64,000 nucleotides of DNA. Origin: Microcaldota archaeon. GTDB lineage: Archaea; Micrarchaeota; Micrarchaeia; Micrarchaeales; Micrarchaeaceae. The notes beneath the pieces were generated by a model, which was not told the DNA's origin, did not search any database, and saw only the letters and a list, made by a program, of their open reading frames with translations. The stretch is taken from contig JAGWHI010000004.1 in assembly GCA_028866905.1 (NCBI GenBank), forward strand, positions 1 through 64,000. Direction: 5' to 3'. Below, piece after piece: positions 32,715 to 40,566 of the stretch (its first letter is position 1; the number at the start of each line of letters is the position of its first letter). The translations under genes and the position numbers were made by a program.

Positions 32715-33452
32715 ATGGCGGACTCGCACACCCACCTTGACCTTTTCCAGGACCTTGCCCAGGTCGACAGCGCGATATCATACGGCGTGTCAACGATAAT
32801 CACCTGCGGGGTCGATACCAAGACCAACTTCAGGTCGCTGGAGCTGCAGGACGGCAGGCACATATTCGCAGCGCTGGGCGTAGACCCCGAGCACCTCTCA
32901 GGCATGGGCAAGGACGAGATCGATTTCAACATGAAGCTTATAAGGGAGAGGCGCGGGCAGATAGTGGCCATAGGCGAGGTCGGGCTCGATTACAAGATAA
33001 CATCGGAGAAGGAGGAGATCGCGAAACAGAAGTCCGCGTTCTCCGGGTTCCTGAAGCTTGCGAAGGAGCTGGACCTTCCGGTATGCATACATTCCAGGGA
33101 GGCGATGTCCGACACCATGGAGATGGTGGAGGAGAGCGGGGCGAAAAAGGTTATGTTCCATTTCTTCTCCGGAGACGAGCACGAGGCGATGCGCGCAGCG
33201 TCGAAGGGCTACATGATCTCCATACCGCCAATGGAGAGCTCGAAGCGCAGGCGGGTGATAAAGGCGGTTCCCATAGACAACCTTCTTGTGGAGACCGACT
33301 CGCCGGTTGCATCAGCGACTCCGAGGGACGTGGAGCGCGCGATAAGGATGGTATGCGAGGCGAAGGGGCTCGCCTTCGACAAGACTGCTGAAAGATTAAC
33401 ATTAAATACGAAGAGATTCTTTAATATTAGGAGCCCGCTGATGAGAATCTGA
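32715..33452 (+). CDS. tatD: TatD-family metal-dependent DNase/hydrolase
   Basis: 245 residues of the amidohydrolase-type TIM barrel. Metal ligands are HTHLD near the N-terminus, the Glu of GEVGLDY, the His of VCIHSREAM, the His of MFHFFSGDEH and the Asp of VETDSPVA. TatD proteins act as 3'-5' DNases or deacylases. ATG 32715 is chosen because the catalytic HTHLD should be near the N-terminus; an ATG at 32616 would add 33 atypical residues. The stop codon directly abuts tRNA-Arg, so the two are cotranscribed. Confidence 0.9.
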   Translation: MADSHTHLDLFQDLAQVDSAISYGVSTIITCGVDTKTNFRSLELQDGRHIFAALGVDPEHLSGMGKDEIDFNMKLIRERRGQIVAIGEVGLDYKITSEKEEIAKQKSAFSGFLKLAKELDLPVCIHSREAMSDTMEMVEESGAKKVMFHFFSGDEHEAMRAASKGYMISIPPMESSKRRRVIKAVPIDNLLVETDSPVASATPRDVERAIRMVCEAKGLAFDKTAERLTLNTKRFFNIRSPLMRI

Positions 33453-33540
33453 GGGCCCGTAGCTCAGCTTGGATAGAGCGACAGCCTTCTAAATCCATGA
33501 GGAAAGCTGAAGGTCGCGGGTTCAAATCCCGCCGGGCCCG
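33453..33540 (+). tRNA. tRNA-Arg (UCU) with a 13-base intron
   Basis: The acceptor is GGGCCCG/CGGGCCC with discriminator G. The D arm is GCTCAGCTTGGATAGAGC, the anticodon TCT lies at 33488-33490, and the T arm is GCGGGTTCAAATCCCGC. The anticodon 5' strand (CAGC) can pair with GCTG at 33506-33509 only if about 13 bases are removed at the canonical 37/38 position. The mature tRNA would be 75 bases. It begins on the base after the tatD stop, so 5' processing must release it from an mRNA. Confidence 0.9.
33492..33504 (+). other. tRNA-Arg intron (13 bases)
   Basis: AATCCATGAGGAA interrupts the anticodon loop one base 3' of the UCU anticodon, the usual archaeal intron site. The ends are ambiguous by a base or two because of flanking A residues. 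Excision would need the splicing endonuclease, whose gene is not in this window. Confidence 0.7.
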
Positions 33541-33608
33541 ATTGTTTTAACGGTAGGCAAATCGGCACGAATGTCATTTTACATACATGATCTAAAAGTA
33601 ATACATAG

Positions 33609-33622
33609 ATTTATATATTATA
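33609..33622 (+). promoter_or_regulatory. TATA box of the toxin-antitoxin pair
   Basis: ATTTATATATTATA is centred about 26 bases upstream of ATG 33640, predicting a fully leaderless mRNA. This region (33541-33640) is markedly AT-richer than the surrounding DNA. Confidence 0.6.
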
Positions 33623-33639
33623 TGTGCGTATATAATATC

Positions 33640-33900
33640 ATGCAGCAACAACTACTACATTATCCAAGGCTCGATACTGTGCTTATGGTAGAGGATGCCA
33701 TAAGGGAAGCTAAGGAATACCCTTCCAAAAGGCAGCTTTGGCTTTCTCTTAAGAAGCAGGTAATGTACCAGACGTTCAATGTGATTATAGAGTATCTCGA
33801 GGAATCTGGCAAGATAGTCCAGAAGGATGGCAGGATAATCTGGATATGGAACCCTGAACTAGTCAAGAAGTACAGCAATAGCAGTTTGGTGTTGAAATAG
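33640..33900 (+). CDS. Probable antitoxin/winged-helix protein paired with a RelE-like toxin
   Basis: 86 residues: YPRLDTVLMVEDAIREAKEY, then YPSKRQLWLSLKKQVMYQTF and IIEYLEESGKIVQKDGRIIW. This is a helix-turn-helix-like region followed by a beta hairpin with a IWIWNPE end. This small protein is found upstream of RelE-fold toxins in archaea, so an antitoxin or autoregulator role is likely but inferred. A leaderless start at 33640 is supported by the TATA spacing; upstream frames to 33571 are rejected. Its stop overlaps the toxin's proposed ATA start (ATAG). Confidence 0.7.
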   Translation: MQQQLLHYPRLDTVLMVEDAIREAKEYPSKRQLWLSLKKQVMYQTFNVIIEYLEESGKIVQKDGRIIWIWNPELVKKYSNSSLVLK

Positions 33901-34229
33901 CCGATAATAGAAGGGTTAGCATAGTCTTTGCAGATGAAAAGCTGAAGAAGGCTTACCACAAAGTACAGAAGGAAAATCCGCTACTCTACAAGTTTCTGGA
34001 CAGAGCAACAGATGACATAAAAGCAAATCCAACATGCGGCATTGAGATACCAAAACGCCTTATACCAAAAGTATACAGACAAAGATACGGCATAAACAAC
34101 CTCTGGAAATATAATCTGCCTGACGCTTGGAGGCTTGTATACTCCATAACTGGCAACGAAGTAGAGATAATAGCCATACTTCTTGAATGGTTCCCCCATA
34201 AAGAGTACGAAAGGCGTTTCAGGTACTAG
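33897..34229 (+). CDS. RelE/ParE-fold toxin-like protein, no canonical start codon
   Basis: About 110 residues: VSIVFADEKLKKAYHKVQKE, then FLDRATDDIKANPTCGIEIP, KRLIPKVYRQRYGINNLWKY and LPDAWRLVYSITGNEVEIIA, ending FPHKEYERRFRY. This is an archaeal RelE-like mRNA-interferase family. The coding frame is open from 33882 but contains no ATG, GTG or TTG before residue ~8 of the fold. An ATA at 33897 overlaps the antitoxin stop (ATAG) and has GGTG exactly five bases upstream. Either ATA is used, or the gene has lost its start. The rest of the frame is intact with all expected core segments. Confidence 0.65.
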   Translation: MADNRRVSIVFADEKLKKAYHKVQKENPLLYKFLDRATDDIKANPTCGIEIPKRLIPKVYRQRYGINNLWKYNLPDAWRLVYSITGNEVEIIAILLEWFPHKEYERRFRY

Positions 34230-34242
34230 TTTATTTTCACTG

Positions 34243-34353
34243 GGGTTTGTTTGCGTGCTAACGCTAAATCTGGGTGCTATGAAAAGAGAGAAAGCCAGTC
34301 AGAGTGGCTGGCTTTTAACCGGTAAGTCACGGATTCGAATCCCGTCGAACCCA
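34243..34353 (+). pseudogene. tRNA-Lys (UUU)-like remnant or atypical intron-bearing tRNA
   Basis: The 3' half is convincing: anticodon arm GCTGGCTTTTAACCGGT with UUU, variable loop, T-loop TTCGAAT, and acceptor strand CGAACCC plus A (34306-34353). The 5' half of a normal tRNA-Lys is not directly upstream. Instead GGGTTTG at 34243-34249 can pair with the 3' acceptor strand, followed by a small GCGT/ACGC hairpin, then about 35 extra bases containing an inverted repeat (AAAGCCAG/CTGGCTTT). The T stem has an A-C mismatch at its usually invariant closing pair. It may be an integration-site remnant or a tRNA with a non-canonical intron. Confidence 0.45.
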
Positions 34354-34371
34354 CAGTTTAAGGCGATAATC

Positions 34372-35463
34372 ATGGATGCTGAGCGGATTGTTGAGTTGCG
34401 GCTGGCCAATCTGGGCATATCTTCGCCTATGGGCCTTAGCCCTGGCGAAGTTGTGGCGCGGATTGGTGCAGTGCAGGCGCAGGACTATAACGCTGCGCTC
34501 TGGGCCGTCGGGTTAAGGTGCAGGGGCTCCACGATCGGCGATATCGAGAAGGCGATTGCGCTTGGCAAGATAATAAGGACCTGGCCACTGAGGCAGACGC
34601 TCCATTTCGTATCGCCGAGGGACGTCAGGTGGATGCTCGGCTTCTATCCGGAGAGGAAGATACCCAGATACCAAAGGGATAATGGCCTTACGGACCGGTC
34701 CCTCGTGGTCGGGCTGGGCTTGGTTGCCAAGGCGTTCAGGAAACGGGAATTTTTGAGCTACTCGGAAATGCACAAGGCGCTGGAGGGGACCGGCGTGCCG
34801 GAGTTGGACAAGACCGAGGTGCAGAGCCACGTAATAAGGCGCGCCGGGAGGATGGGCATAATATGCTTCGGCCCGCACCGTGGAAAGAGCCCTACGTTCA
34901 CGCTGCTTGACAACTGGGTGCCGAGAGCCGCACAGATGGATAAGCGGAGGGCTCTAGGGGAGCTTGCCTTGAGGTACTTCTCCAGCCACGGCCCTGCGAC
35001 AATCCAGGATTATGTGTGGTGGTCAGGGCTTAGGGTGTCCGAAGCTGCGGCAGGGATTGAGGCTTCCGTTCAGAAGCTCAGGAAGGAAATTTTTGATGGC
35101 AAAACGTACTACATGCGCGGCAGGGGCGCATCGAGGAGCGACAGCGACGCCCACCTGCTGCCCGCATTCGACGAGTATCTTGTAGGGTATAAAGACAGGG
35201 CCGCCATGCTAAGCAATGAAAAGACGCAGAAAATGCTTAGGAGCGGCAAGATCTTCTTCACGCACAGCAACGGAATATTCCTGCCCACCATAGTGATTTC
35301 AGGACAGGTACTAGGCACCTGGAAGTGCAGGCATGGGAAGGACAAATCGGTTGTTTCCGTTACGCCTTTTGTGCGGTTTGGCGCAGTGGAACGCTCCTTG
35401 GTGAGGGAAGCTGCGCAAAGATATGGGGAGTTTATCGGGAAGGGCATAGACGTAAAGGTTTGA
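34372..35463 (+). CDS. Winged-helix DNA-binding protein, AlkZ/YcaQ-like glycosylase family
   Basis: 363 residues of the HTH_42 (AlkZ) family, which includes bacterial DNA glycosylases that unhook interstrand crosslinks. Key features are the catalytic-type QxQ in IGAVQAQDYNAALWAVGLR, RTWPLRQTLHFVSPRDVRWM, the central winged-helix repeat region and the C-terminal LLPAFDEYLVGYKDRAAML. The longer frame from 34183 runs through the tRNA-like element, so ATG 34372 is used. The family is mostly bacterial. Its location beside a tRNA remnant and a toxin-antitoxin pair suggests horizontal acquisition. DNA repair is inferred. Confidence 0.75.
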   Translation: MDAERIVELRLANLGISSPMGLSPGEVVARIGAVQAQDYNAALWAVGLRCRGSTIGDIEKAIALGKIIRTWPLRQTLHFVSPRDVRWMLGFYPERKIPRYQRDNGLTDRSLVVGLGLVAKAFRKREFLSYSEMHKALEGTGVPELDKTEVQSHVIRRAGRMGIICFGPHRGKSPTFTLLDNWVPRAAQMDKRRALGELALRYFSSHGPATIQDYVWWSGLRVSEAAAGIEASVQKLRKEIFDGKTYYMRGRGASRSDSDAHLLPAFDEYLVGYKDRAAMLSNEKTQKMLRSGKIFFTHSNGIFLPTIVISGQVLGTWKCRHGKDKSVVSVTPFVRFGAVERSLVREAAQRYGEFIGKGIDVKV

Positions 35464-35516
35464 TTCCTTTTTCGTAGCTTTCGCTATGCCGCGCTCCTTT
35501 TTGGCATGAGGATTTA

Positions 35517-35903
35517 TCAGCGCCTCCTTGCGGTCTGCCAGAGGCCCATTACGTTGCCCTCGGGATCCTTGATGTATGCTGTCCAGCCCATGTCACCGAC
35601 CTTCTGCTTTCCGATTATTACCTTTCCGCCCGCCCTGGCGACCTTCTTCATTGCGGAGTCCAGGTTTGTGACATTTATTGTCACGACAGGCGACTTGATC
35701 TGGCCCATGCGCTTCATCATCCCCCCGTTTATCACGCCGCGGTCCCTTGGCATTCGCCCCTGCCTGTCCAGCGCACCGGTCAAGAGCATCGTATACTTCA
35801 TCTGCGGGAATTCCCGCATCCTCCAACCGAAGACGGAGCTGTAGAACCTCTTTGCCCTAGCCACGTTTCCTGCCGGTATCTCGAAATGAACTACGTTGTC
35901 CAT
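35517..35903 (-). CDS. VOC/glyoxalase-fold protein
   Basis: 128 residues with two beta-alpha-beta-beta-beta modules: MDNVVHFEIPAGNVARAKRF YSSVFGW and PVVTINVTNLDSAMKKVARA, ending in DMGWTAYIKDPEGNVMGLWQ. This matches the glyoxalase/bleomycin-resistance (VOC) superfamily. The metal-binding His is near the N-terminus (VVHFEIP); the final Glu is seen in PEGN. Substrate unknown. A TATA element (ATTTAAAACC) near 35937 supports ATG 35903. Confidence 0.8.
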   Translation of the reverse strand: MDNVVHFEIPAGNVARAKRFYSSVFGWRMREFPQMKYTMLLTGALDRQGRMPRDRGVINGGMMKRMGQIKSPVVTINVTNLDSAMKKVARAGGKVIIGKQKVGDMGWTAYIKDPEGNVMGLWQTARRR

Positions 35904-35978
35904 GCCACCACGCATAATCCGCTCATTTGGGTTTTAAATATCCTGCGGTGCGTGAGGAAAAGTCAGATACATACATCA

Positions 35979-36431
35979 TTACTTTGCGCCATCGGCCTGC
36001 GCCTTGCCCTCTTTCTCGTCGCCTTTTGGCGCTCGTCCCCCGCGCTTTGATTGTTTGTCTACTTTCGCATTTGCGAAGAGCACGGCGAGATCCTCCTCGC
36101 CCTGGAAATCCATCCACGCCTTTATGTATGAGGCTATGTTCTTGAACGGCCTTGTGTACCTGTCCGTCAGGGAGTACTCGCTGTCCTCGTGCTTGAGCAG
36201 CCCTATCTGCACGGCGTAGTCCAGGTATCTCTTCGCGGTTGCTATCGGTATGTTCTTCGGCGCGTCCTTAAGCCTGAGGGAGCCCCTCTTCTTAGCCTCG
36301 AGCAGAAGAGCTGAGAACCTGTACGCCTCGGTCTCGTTGTCGAAAAATACCTTGGCTATCTCCTTTACGTTCGGGCTCTTGAGCTTCTCCTTCAGCGGCG
36401 CGTCCTCGAACTCCCAGTACTTTATGCCCAT
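35979..36431 (-). CDS. Hypothetical winged-helix-like protein with a basic tail
   Basis: 150 residues. The middle has a helix-turn-helix-like run (APKNIPIATAKRYLDYAVQI) followed by a wing-like GLLKHEDSEYSLTDRYTRPF, suggesting DNA binding. The C-terminal 25 residues are charged and low-complexity (KQSKRGGRAPKGDEKEGKAQ). It is cotranscribed with or close to the DRG GTPase gene (28-base gap). No precise family. Confidence 0.55.
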   Translation of the reverse strand: MGIKYWEFEDAPLKEKLKSPNVKEIAKVFFDNETEAYRFSALLLEAKKRGSLRLKDAPKNIPIATAKRYLDYAVQIGLLKHEDSEYSLTDRYTRPFKNIASYIKAWMDFQGEEDLAVLFANAKVDKQSKRGGRAPKGDEKEGKAQADGAK

Positions 36432-36459
36432 GAAAAGACCTGTGTCGCAGTATTATAGC

Positions 36460-37569
36460 TCACAGCTCTTTTATAAACGTTATCTCGTCGCCGTCCTTCA
36501 GCACGTGAGCGGTCCCCACCCTCTGGTTCCTGAATTTCGCGCTTGGGCCGTTTATGTAGGCGCACTTGAGCTCGTCGAGTATCTCTGTATGCAGCTTCGC
36601 GGCAACGTCGCCCACAGTGGCCCCCTTCCTCACCACCATCGGCTTGTTGTCCTTGTCGCCCCCCTTTGGCCTTAGGTGTACGGTCATAACGCCGAGATTC
36701 CTGTATACCGCATCCCTTAGCGAGTCTATGTTCTTGTCGTCTGTCGCACTTATCGGGACTACCTCCATCCCATACCTGCGCGACATCGAAGCCGCTATGC
36801 TCCTGTAGTCAGGCCTTGTGTCTATCTTGTTCAGCGCTATTATCGCGCTGATGTATTGGACGTTGCCCGAGACCAGGGATATCAGCTCGTCCTCGGACAT
36901 CTTAGAATTCAGCTTTATCACGGCGTTGTGTACCCCGAACATCGTGAATATGGTGGTGACCGTCTTCTCGGGAAGCCCTGAACGGTTAGTCTCGACCCTG
37001 AGCCCAGACCCTCCGACGATCTCGTGCACGCTGTAGTCGGGCCTGACCTTTCCAGGGAATATCTTCAGCGCGTTAAGCTCGCCCAGCAGGTCGTCCATGT
37101 CGCCCACTGTGTTTATGTCGACAACGAAAACAACAAGGTCCGCAGACCGCATTGCTGCGATTACGCTTCTGCCGCCCCCCGCGCCCATGTGCGCGCCCTT
37201 TATTATCCCGGGCATGTCGAACACCTGTATGTGCGCGCCGTTGTAGATCATGGTCCCAGGTATTATAGTTGTCGTGGTAAACGCGTACGCAGCGGTCTTT
37301 GACGAGGTGTTGGCGATCCTGTTTATCAAAGAGGATTTTCCAGCACTTGGGAATCCGAGAAGCGCGACCGTGGCATCGCCCTGTTTCTTGACGAAGAAGC
37401 CCTTGCCGTGTACCCTCTTGCCGGCTTCGACGATGTCGCGCTTCACCTTTGCTATCTTCGCCCTGAGCAGGCCCAGATGGACGTTTGTCGCCTTGTTGTA
37501 CTTGGTCTTGGAGTACTCTTCCTGGAGCGTCTCCAGTTCCTTTTTCAGCGATTCGTCCTTGCCAGACAT
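36460..37569 (-). CDS. DRG-family GTPase with TGS domain
   Basis: 369 residues: an Obg-related GTPase of the developmentally regulated GTP-binding group, universal in archaea and linked to ribosomes and translation. An N-terminal coiled region (KKELETLQEEYSKTKYNKAT) is followed by the G domain: G1 GFPSAGKSSL, G3 DMPGIIKGA, G4 NKID, G5 ISATDDKNIDSL. An HTH-like insertion sits between, and a C-terminal TGS domain (VRKGATVGDVAAKLH, RVGTAHVLKDGDEITFIKEL) contacts RNA. Confidence 0.94.
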   Translation of the reverse strand: MSGKDESLKKELETLQEEYSKTKYNKATNVHLGLLRAKIAKVKRDIVEAGKRVHGKGFFVKKQGDATVALLGFPSAGKSSLINRIANTSSKTAAYAFTTTTIIPGTMIYNGAHIQVFDMPGIIKGAHMGAGGGRSVIAAMRSADLVVFVVDINTVGDMDDLLGELNALKIFPGKVRPDYSVHEIVGGSGLRVETNRSGLPEKTVTTIFTMFGVHNAVIKLNSKMSEDELISLVSGNVQYISAIIALNKIDTRPDYRSIAASMSRRYGMEVVPISATDDKNIDSLRDAVYRNLGVMTVHLRPKGGDKDNKPMVVRKGATVGDVAAKLHTEILDELKCAYINGPSAKFRNQRVGTAHVLKDGDEITFIKEL

Positions 37570-37693
37570 TGCAAAACCTTGCTTGATACTACCGCAAAAA
37601 TCGTATATGTTGATACATATTCATTTACAAGCAGTGGTATACTGAACATATCACTTTAAATATTTAAAGATAGACTCTTTTCGAGTGAAATAA

Positions 37694-37759
37694 ATGGCGG
37701 CAAAAAAGAGAAAGGGAAAAGCAAAGAAGTCTTCGAAGAAGAAAAAGTCTCGAAGGTAA
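37694..37759 (+). CDS. Lysine/arginine-rich micropeptide, 21 residues
   Basis: ATG 37694 opens MAAKKRKGKAKKSSKKKKSR plus R, then TAA. Sixteen of the 21 residues are basic and the rest small. A strong TATA-like region (CTTTAAATATTTAAAG, 37652-37667) precedes it by about 30 bases, and a hairpin plus T-run terminator follows, so it looks like a complete small transcription unit. It could be a tiny ribosomal or nucleic-acid-binding protein. The family is not recognised. Below the size cut-off of most gene callers. Confidence 0.55.
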   Translation: MAAKKRKGKAKKSSKKKKSRR

Positions 37760-37771
37760 AAAGAGGAAATA

Positions 37772-37807
37772 GGGTGGGTTGGTTTTAACACCCTTTTTCT
37801 TTTTTTG
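37772..37807 (+). terminator. Hairpin plus T-run after the micropeptide gene
   Basis: GGGTG at 37772-37776 can pair with CACCC at 37789-37793 around a 12-base loop, followed by TTTTTCTTTTTTT. T-runs alone terminate archaeal transcription; the hairpin strengthens the call. Confidence 0.6.
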
Positions 37808-37808
37808 C

Positions 37809-38504
37809 CTAATTTCTATTCCTGTTGATTTTTCCGTCGAAAATCAGGTCTATGATCTTTGACACACCATCGTATGCCACGGACATAGCGTAGCCTACAC
37901 CCACACCAAGAATTGGAAACTCGAGCCAATTGATGTGGTTGGACTGTATCGCCGCTGCGTTCTCCGGGTTCCCGAAAATGAGTATAGGCAGCGCTACTCC
38001 TATCGTTGCACCGTTGACTATGCCGAACGCTATCTTCCTCTTCGTTTCCATTATCCTCTCGGTTACCTGCCCCATCCTGCCGTACAGGTTTATCTCGCGC
38101 TCGTGGCGCCTCCTTAGCTTATGGAAGTCGTCTATTATCTCGTCATACGCCTTCTCCCTGGTATCGAACGCCTGGTTCGGCGAGTGGCCAAGCTTGCCCT
38201 CCCTGTCTATCTTTAACAGTTCGTTGAGGTACCAGTCCACCTTGTCCCTGAAGTCGATATTGGAGCGATGCCTGGCATCAGACCAGTTAGTGTACTCGCC
38301 CTTTCTGAGTAAAAAGTTGTATATCTCCTTCCCAATGGATGTGGATGGACTGTATTTCCCAGTCCCACCTTTGCTGTCGTCGATGAGTCGCATCAGCGCG
38401 TTGCGGCGGTCGTACTCCAGCCTCAGGTCCCTGACGTTCTTGTAAAGGTTAAGGACGTCGTTAGCCTGCGCCCACCTGGACTTCTGCTTGGTGTTGTCCT
38501 GCAT
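37809..38504 (-). CDS. Hypothetical membrane protein, 231 residues
   Basis: A charged, largely helical cytosolic N-terminal part (WAQANDVLNLYKNVRDLRLE, RRRHEREINLYGRMGQVTER) followed by two TM-like segments near residues 168-190 (FGIVNGATIGVALPILIFG) and 198-218 (LEFPILGVGVGYAMSVAYDG), and a short basic tail. A TATA element (CATATAAATATC) lies about 30 bases before the ATG, supporting a short leader. Function unknown. Confidence 0.6.
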   Translation of the reverse strand: MQDNTKQKSRWAQANDVLNLYKNVRDLRLEYDRRNALMRLIDDSKGGTGKYSPSTSIGKEIYNFLLRKGEYTNWSDARHRSNIDFRDKVDWYLNELLKIDREGKLGHSPNQAFDTREKAYDEIIDDFHKLRRRHEREINLYGRMGQVTERIMETKRKIAFGIVNGATIGVALPILIFGNPENAAAIQSNHINWLEFPILGVGVGYAMSVAYDGVSKIIDLIFDGKINRNRN

Positions 38505-38530
38505 GTGGAAAGCTGTGCGCTTGGAGATAT

Positions 38531-39838
38531 TTATATGTTAAGACCCGGCATTCCGGCAAGCCGCTTCTTTATGTTCCTGTCGTTCTTCAGCTTGTTGAAC
38601 GCGCGCTTCATCCTGTTGAATTCGGATATCAGTTGGTGTACCTCCTTTTCCGTGGTCCCGCTTCCCTTGGCTATCCTGGCTATCCTTGAAGGCGAATGCA
38701 GGAGGCTCTCATCCATGCGCTCCTCCTTGGTCATAGACGATATTATGTGCTTGTATTTGTTCAGCTTGTCCTGGCCCTTCTCCACCATCTCGTTCGGGAG
38801 GTCGGGGGCCCCCATCATGCCGAACAGGTTCTTGAGCGGGCCCATCTTGCTCATTGCCTTAAGCTGGGTGTAGAACGTGTCGAAGTTCAGCTCGTCGACC
38901 TGCATCTCCTCGGGCTTTATGTCCGCTTCCTTTATCGCGCTCTGTACCTTGTCTATCAGCGAGGATATGTCGGGTATTCCGAGCAGGCCGCCTATGAACT
39001 TGTCCGCATCGAACGGCTCGATGTTTGACAGTTTCTCGCCTATGCCTATGAAAAGGACGTTGGTGTTGGCAGCTGTGGCCGCGCTGAGCGCGCCTCCGCC
39101 TTTGCTCGATCCGTCCATCTTAGTGACTATGACCCCGGATATCTTCGCTGCCTTGTCGAACTCCCTGGCCTGCCTCCCCGCTACCTGTCCTGTGTCAGCG
39201 CTTATTACGAGTATCTTTTCCTCGGGATTGAATGCCGCTGCGACCGACTTCAGCTCCTCGATTAGCTGGTTGTCGAGCGCATTCCTTCCGCTAGTGTCGC
39301 AGATTATGACCTTCTTTCCCCTGAGGGCTTCGAGGCCTGCCCTGACCACCTTTGCGGGGTCTTTTTCCCCCTTTATCCCGAAGAACGAGACGTTCGCCTG
39401 CTTTGCCAGAGACTCGAGCTGCTCGTATGCCGCTGGCCTTGTCATATCGCAGCATATCAGGCCTGCGCTGAGTCCCCTGTCCTGGTAGTACTTCGCCAGC
39501 TTGGCAGATGTGGTGGTCTTGCCTGACCCGTAGAGGCCCATCATCAGTATCCTCTGCGGCTTGAGCTCCGGGGTGTGGCTTTTTCCCATCAGCGCTACGA
39601 GCTCGTCATAGACTATGTTGGTTATGTAGTCCCTTGGCGCGAGACCTGCCGGGGGCTTGCTCTTCAGCGCCTTCTCCTCTATGCGCCTGGTGATCGCCAG
39701 CACCAGCTGTACCTCTACGTCCGCGCTCAGGAGGCTCTTCTGGAGCTCCTTGTTGAACTCCTTTATCGTCTTCGCGTCTATTATCGTAGAGCGCGATATC
39801 TTCGCAAGGGCCTGTCTCAGCCCTTCGCCCAAATCCAT
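38531..39838 (-). CDS. srp54: Signal recognition particle protein SRP54
   Basis: 435 residues. It has the N domain helices, then the GTPase G domain: G1 MMGLYGSGKTTTSAKLAKYY, DTSGR, TKMDGSSKGGGALS and the closing GIGEKLSNIEPFD. The Met-rich M domain (residues ~300-435) binds the SRP RNA and signal sequences. G1 reads GLYGSGKTT rather than the common GLQGSGKTT. It works with the SRP RNA (9.1-9.4 kb) and delivers to SecY. Confidence 0.97.
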   Translation of the reverse strand: MDLGEGLRQALAKISRSTIIDAKTIKEFNKELQKSLLSADVEVQLVLAITRRIEEKALKSKPPAGLAPRDYITNIVYDELVALMGKSHTPELKPQRILMMGLYGSGKTTTSAKLAKYYQDRGLSAGLICCDMTRPAAYEQLESLAKQANVSFFGIKGEKDPAKVVRAGLEALRGKKVIICDTSGRNALDNQLIEELKSVAAAFNPEEKILVISADTGQVAGRQAREFDKAAKISGVIVTKMDGSSKGGGALSAATAANTNVLFIGIGEKLSNIEPFDADKFIGGLLGIPDISSLIDKVQSAIKEADIKPEEMQVDELNFDTFYTQLKAMSKMGPLKNLFGMMGAPDLPNEMVEKGQDKLNKYKHIISSMTKEERMDESLLHSPSRIARIAKGSGTTEKEVHQLISEFNRMKRAFNKLKNDRNIKKRLAGMPGLNI

Positions 39839-39880
39839 CAGAACCAGTATTAATTATGCCGTGCACAGCTTAAAAGCTAT

Positions 39881-40510
39881 CTAGAAATCCATCTGGGACC
39901 TGAGATCCTCGGGGTTGCGCCTTATCCTGTCAATGGCAAATTTCAGCCCTTTCTCGGTCAGAAGGACAAAACCTGACGGACTTCTCAGCATGTTCTTCTG
40001 CGTAATTATCCCATTTGCCCGGTACTTTTCTATGAAATCGGTTATCGAGGTAGGTTCTAACCTGTCCGCTTTTGAATGCTCGCCTATGAAGCTGGAGAGT
40101 TCCTCATTCGTTAGTTCGTTGAGTATGCCCCTTGCCTCAAGAATCTGCATTACTGCCTGAAATGGGGCCTGTGCCATCCCCAAGGATTCCTTCACCCCGC
40201 TTATCTCAATAGGTATGTTGGAGTAGCTAACAGTATCCCCAAACACATGAAAGGGAAACTTCTCAACAAGCATCGTGTCCATGACCTTCCCTTCGAACTT
40301 GGTCAGGATTATTTTATCCGCTGGAAGACTTCTGTCCATCTGCTTAGACAGCTCGCTTAACCTGGAATTCGCCGCGTACTCATCCTTAAGGGATTTATTG
40401 ACAAGATACGATGTTGAGTTGTTCTGGAAGCTTGACGAGGGGATTAGCTTTATTATTGTTGCCTCCAACTGCTCATTAAGCGCCTTTTGCCTGATTTTGT
40501 TTTTGTCCAT
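39881..40510 (-). CDS. Hypothetical protein, possible winged-helix C-terminus
   Basis: 209 residues. The C-terminal third (TSITDFIEKYRANGIITQKN, then MLRSPSGFVLLTEKGLKFAI) has a helix-plus-wing pattern. The N-terminal part is unassigned (LIPSSSFQNNSTSYLVNKSL; VMDTMLVEKFPFHVFGDTVS). A strong TATA element (ATTATATATATT) lies near 40537, so ATG 40510 is preferred over 40531, giving a short leader. It may be a regulator, but no family is identified. Confidence 0.55.
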   Translation of the reverse strand: MDKNKIRQKALNEQLEATIIKLIPSSSFQNNSTSYLVNKSLKDEYAANSRLSELSKQMDRSLPADKIILTKFEGKVMDTMLVEKFPFHVFGDTVSYSNIPIEISGVKESLGMAQAPFQAVMQILEARGILNELTNEELSSFIGEHSKADRLEPTSITDFIEKYRANGIITQKNMLRSPSGFVLLTEKGLKFAIDRIRRNPEDLRSQMDF

Positions 40511-40566
40511 TATTAATATGGCACTTGCCAAATATATATAATTTTGCAGCGCAGTAGTTGGGGACC

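Noticed and set aside
33453-33540. tRNA-Arg as an intronless tRNA with a long variable arm
   Set aside because: The anticodon stem forms only if 13 bases are removed at the 37/38 site, the standard archaeal position.
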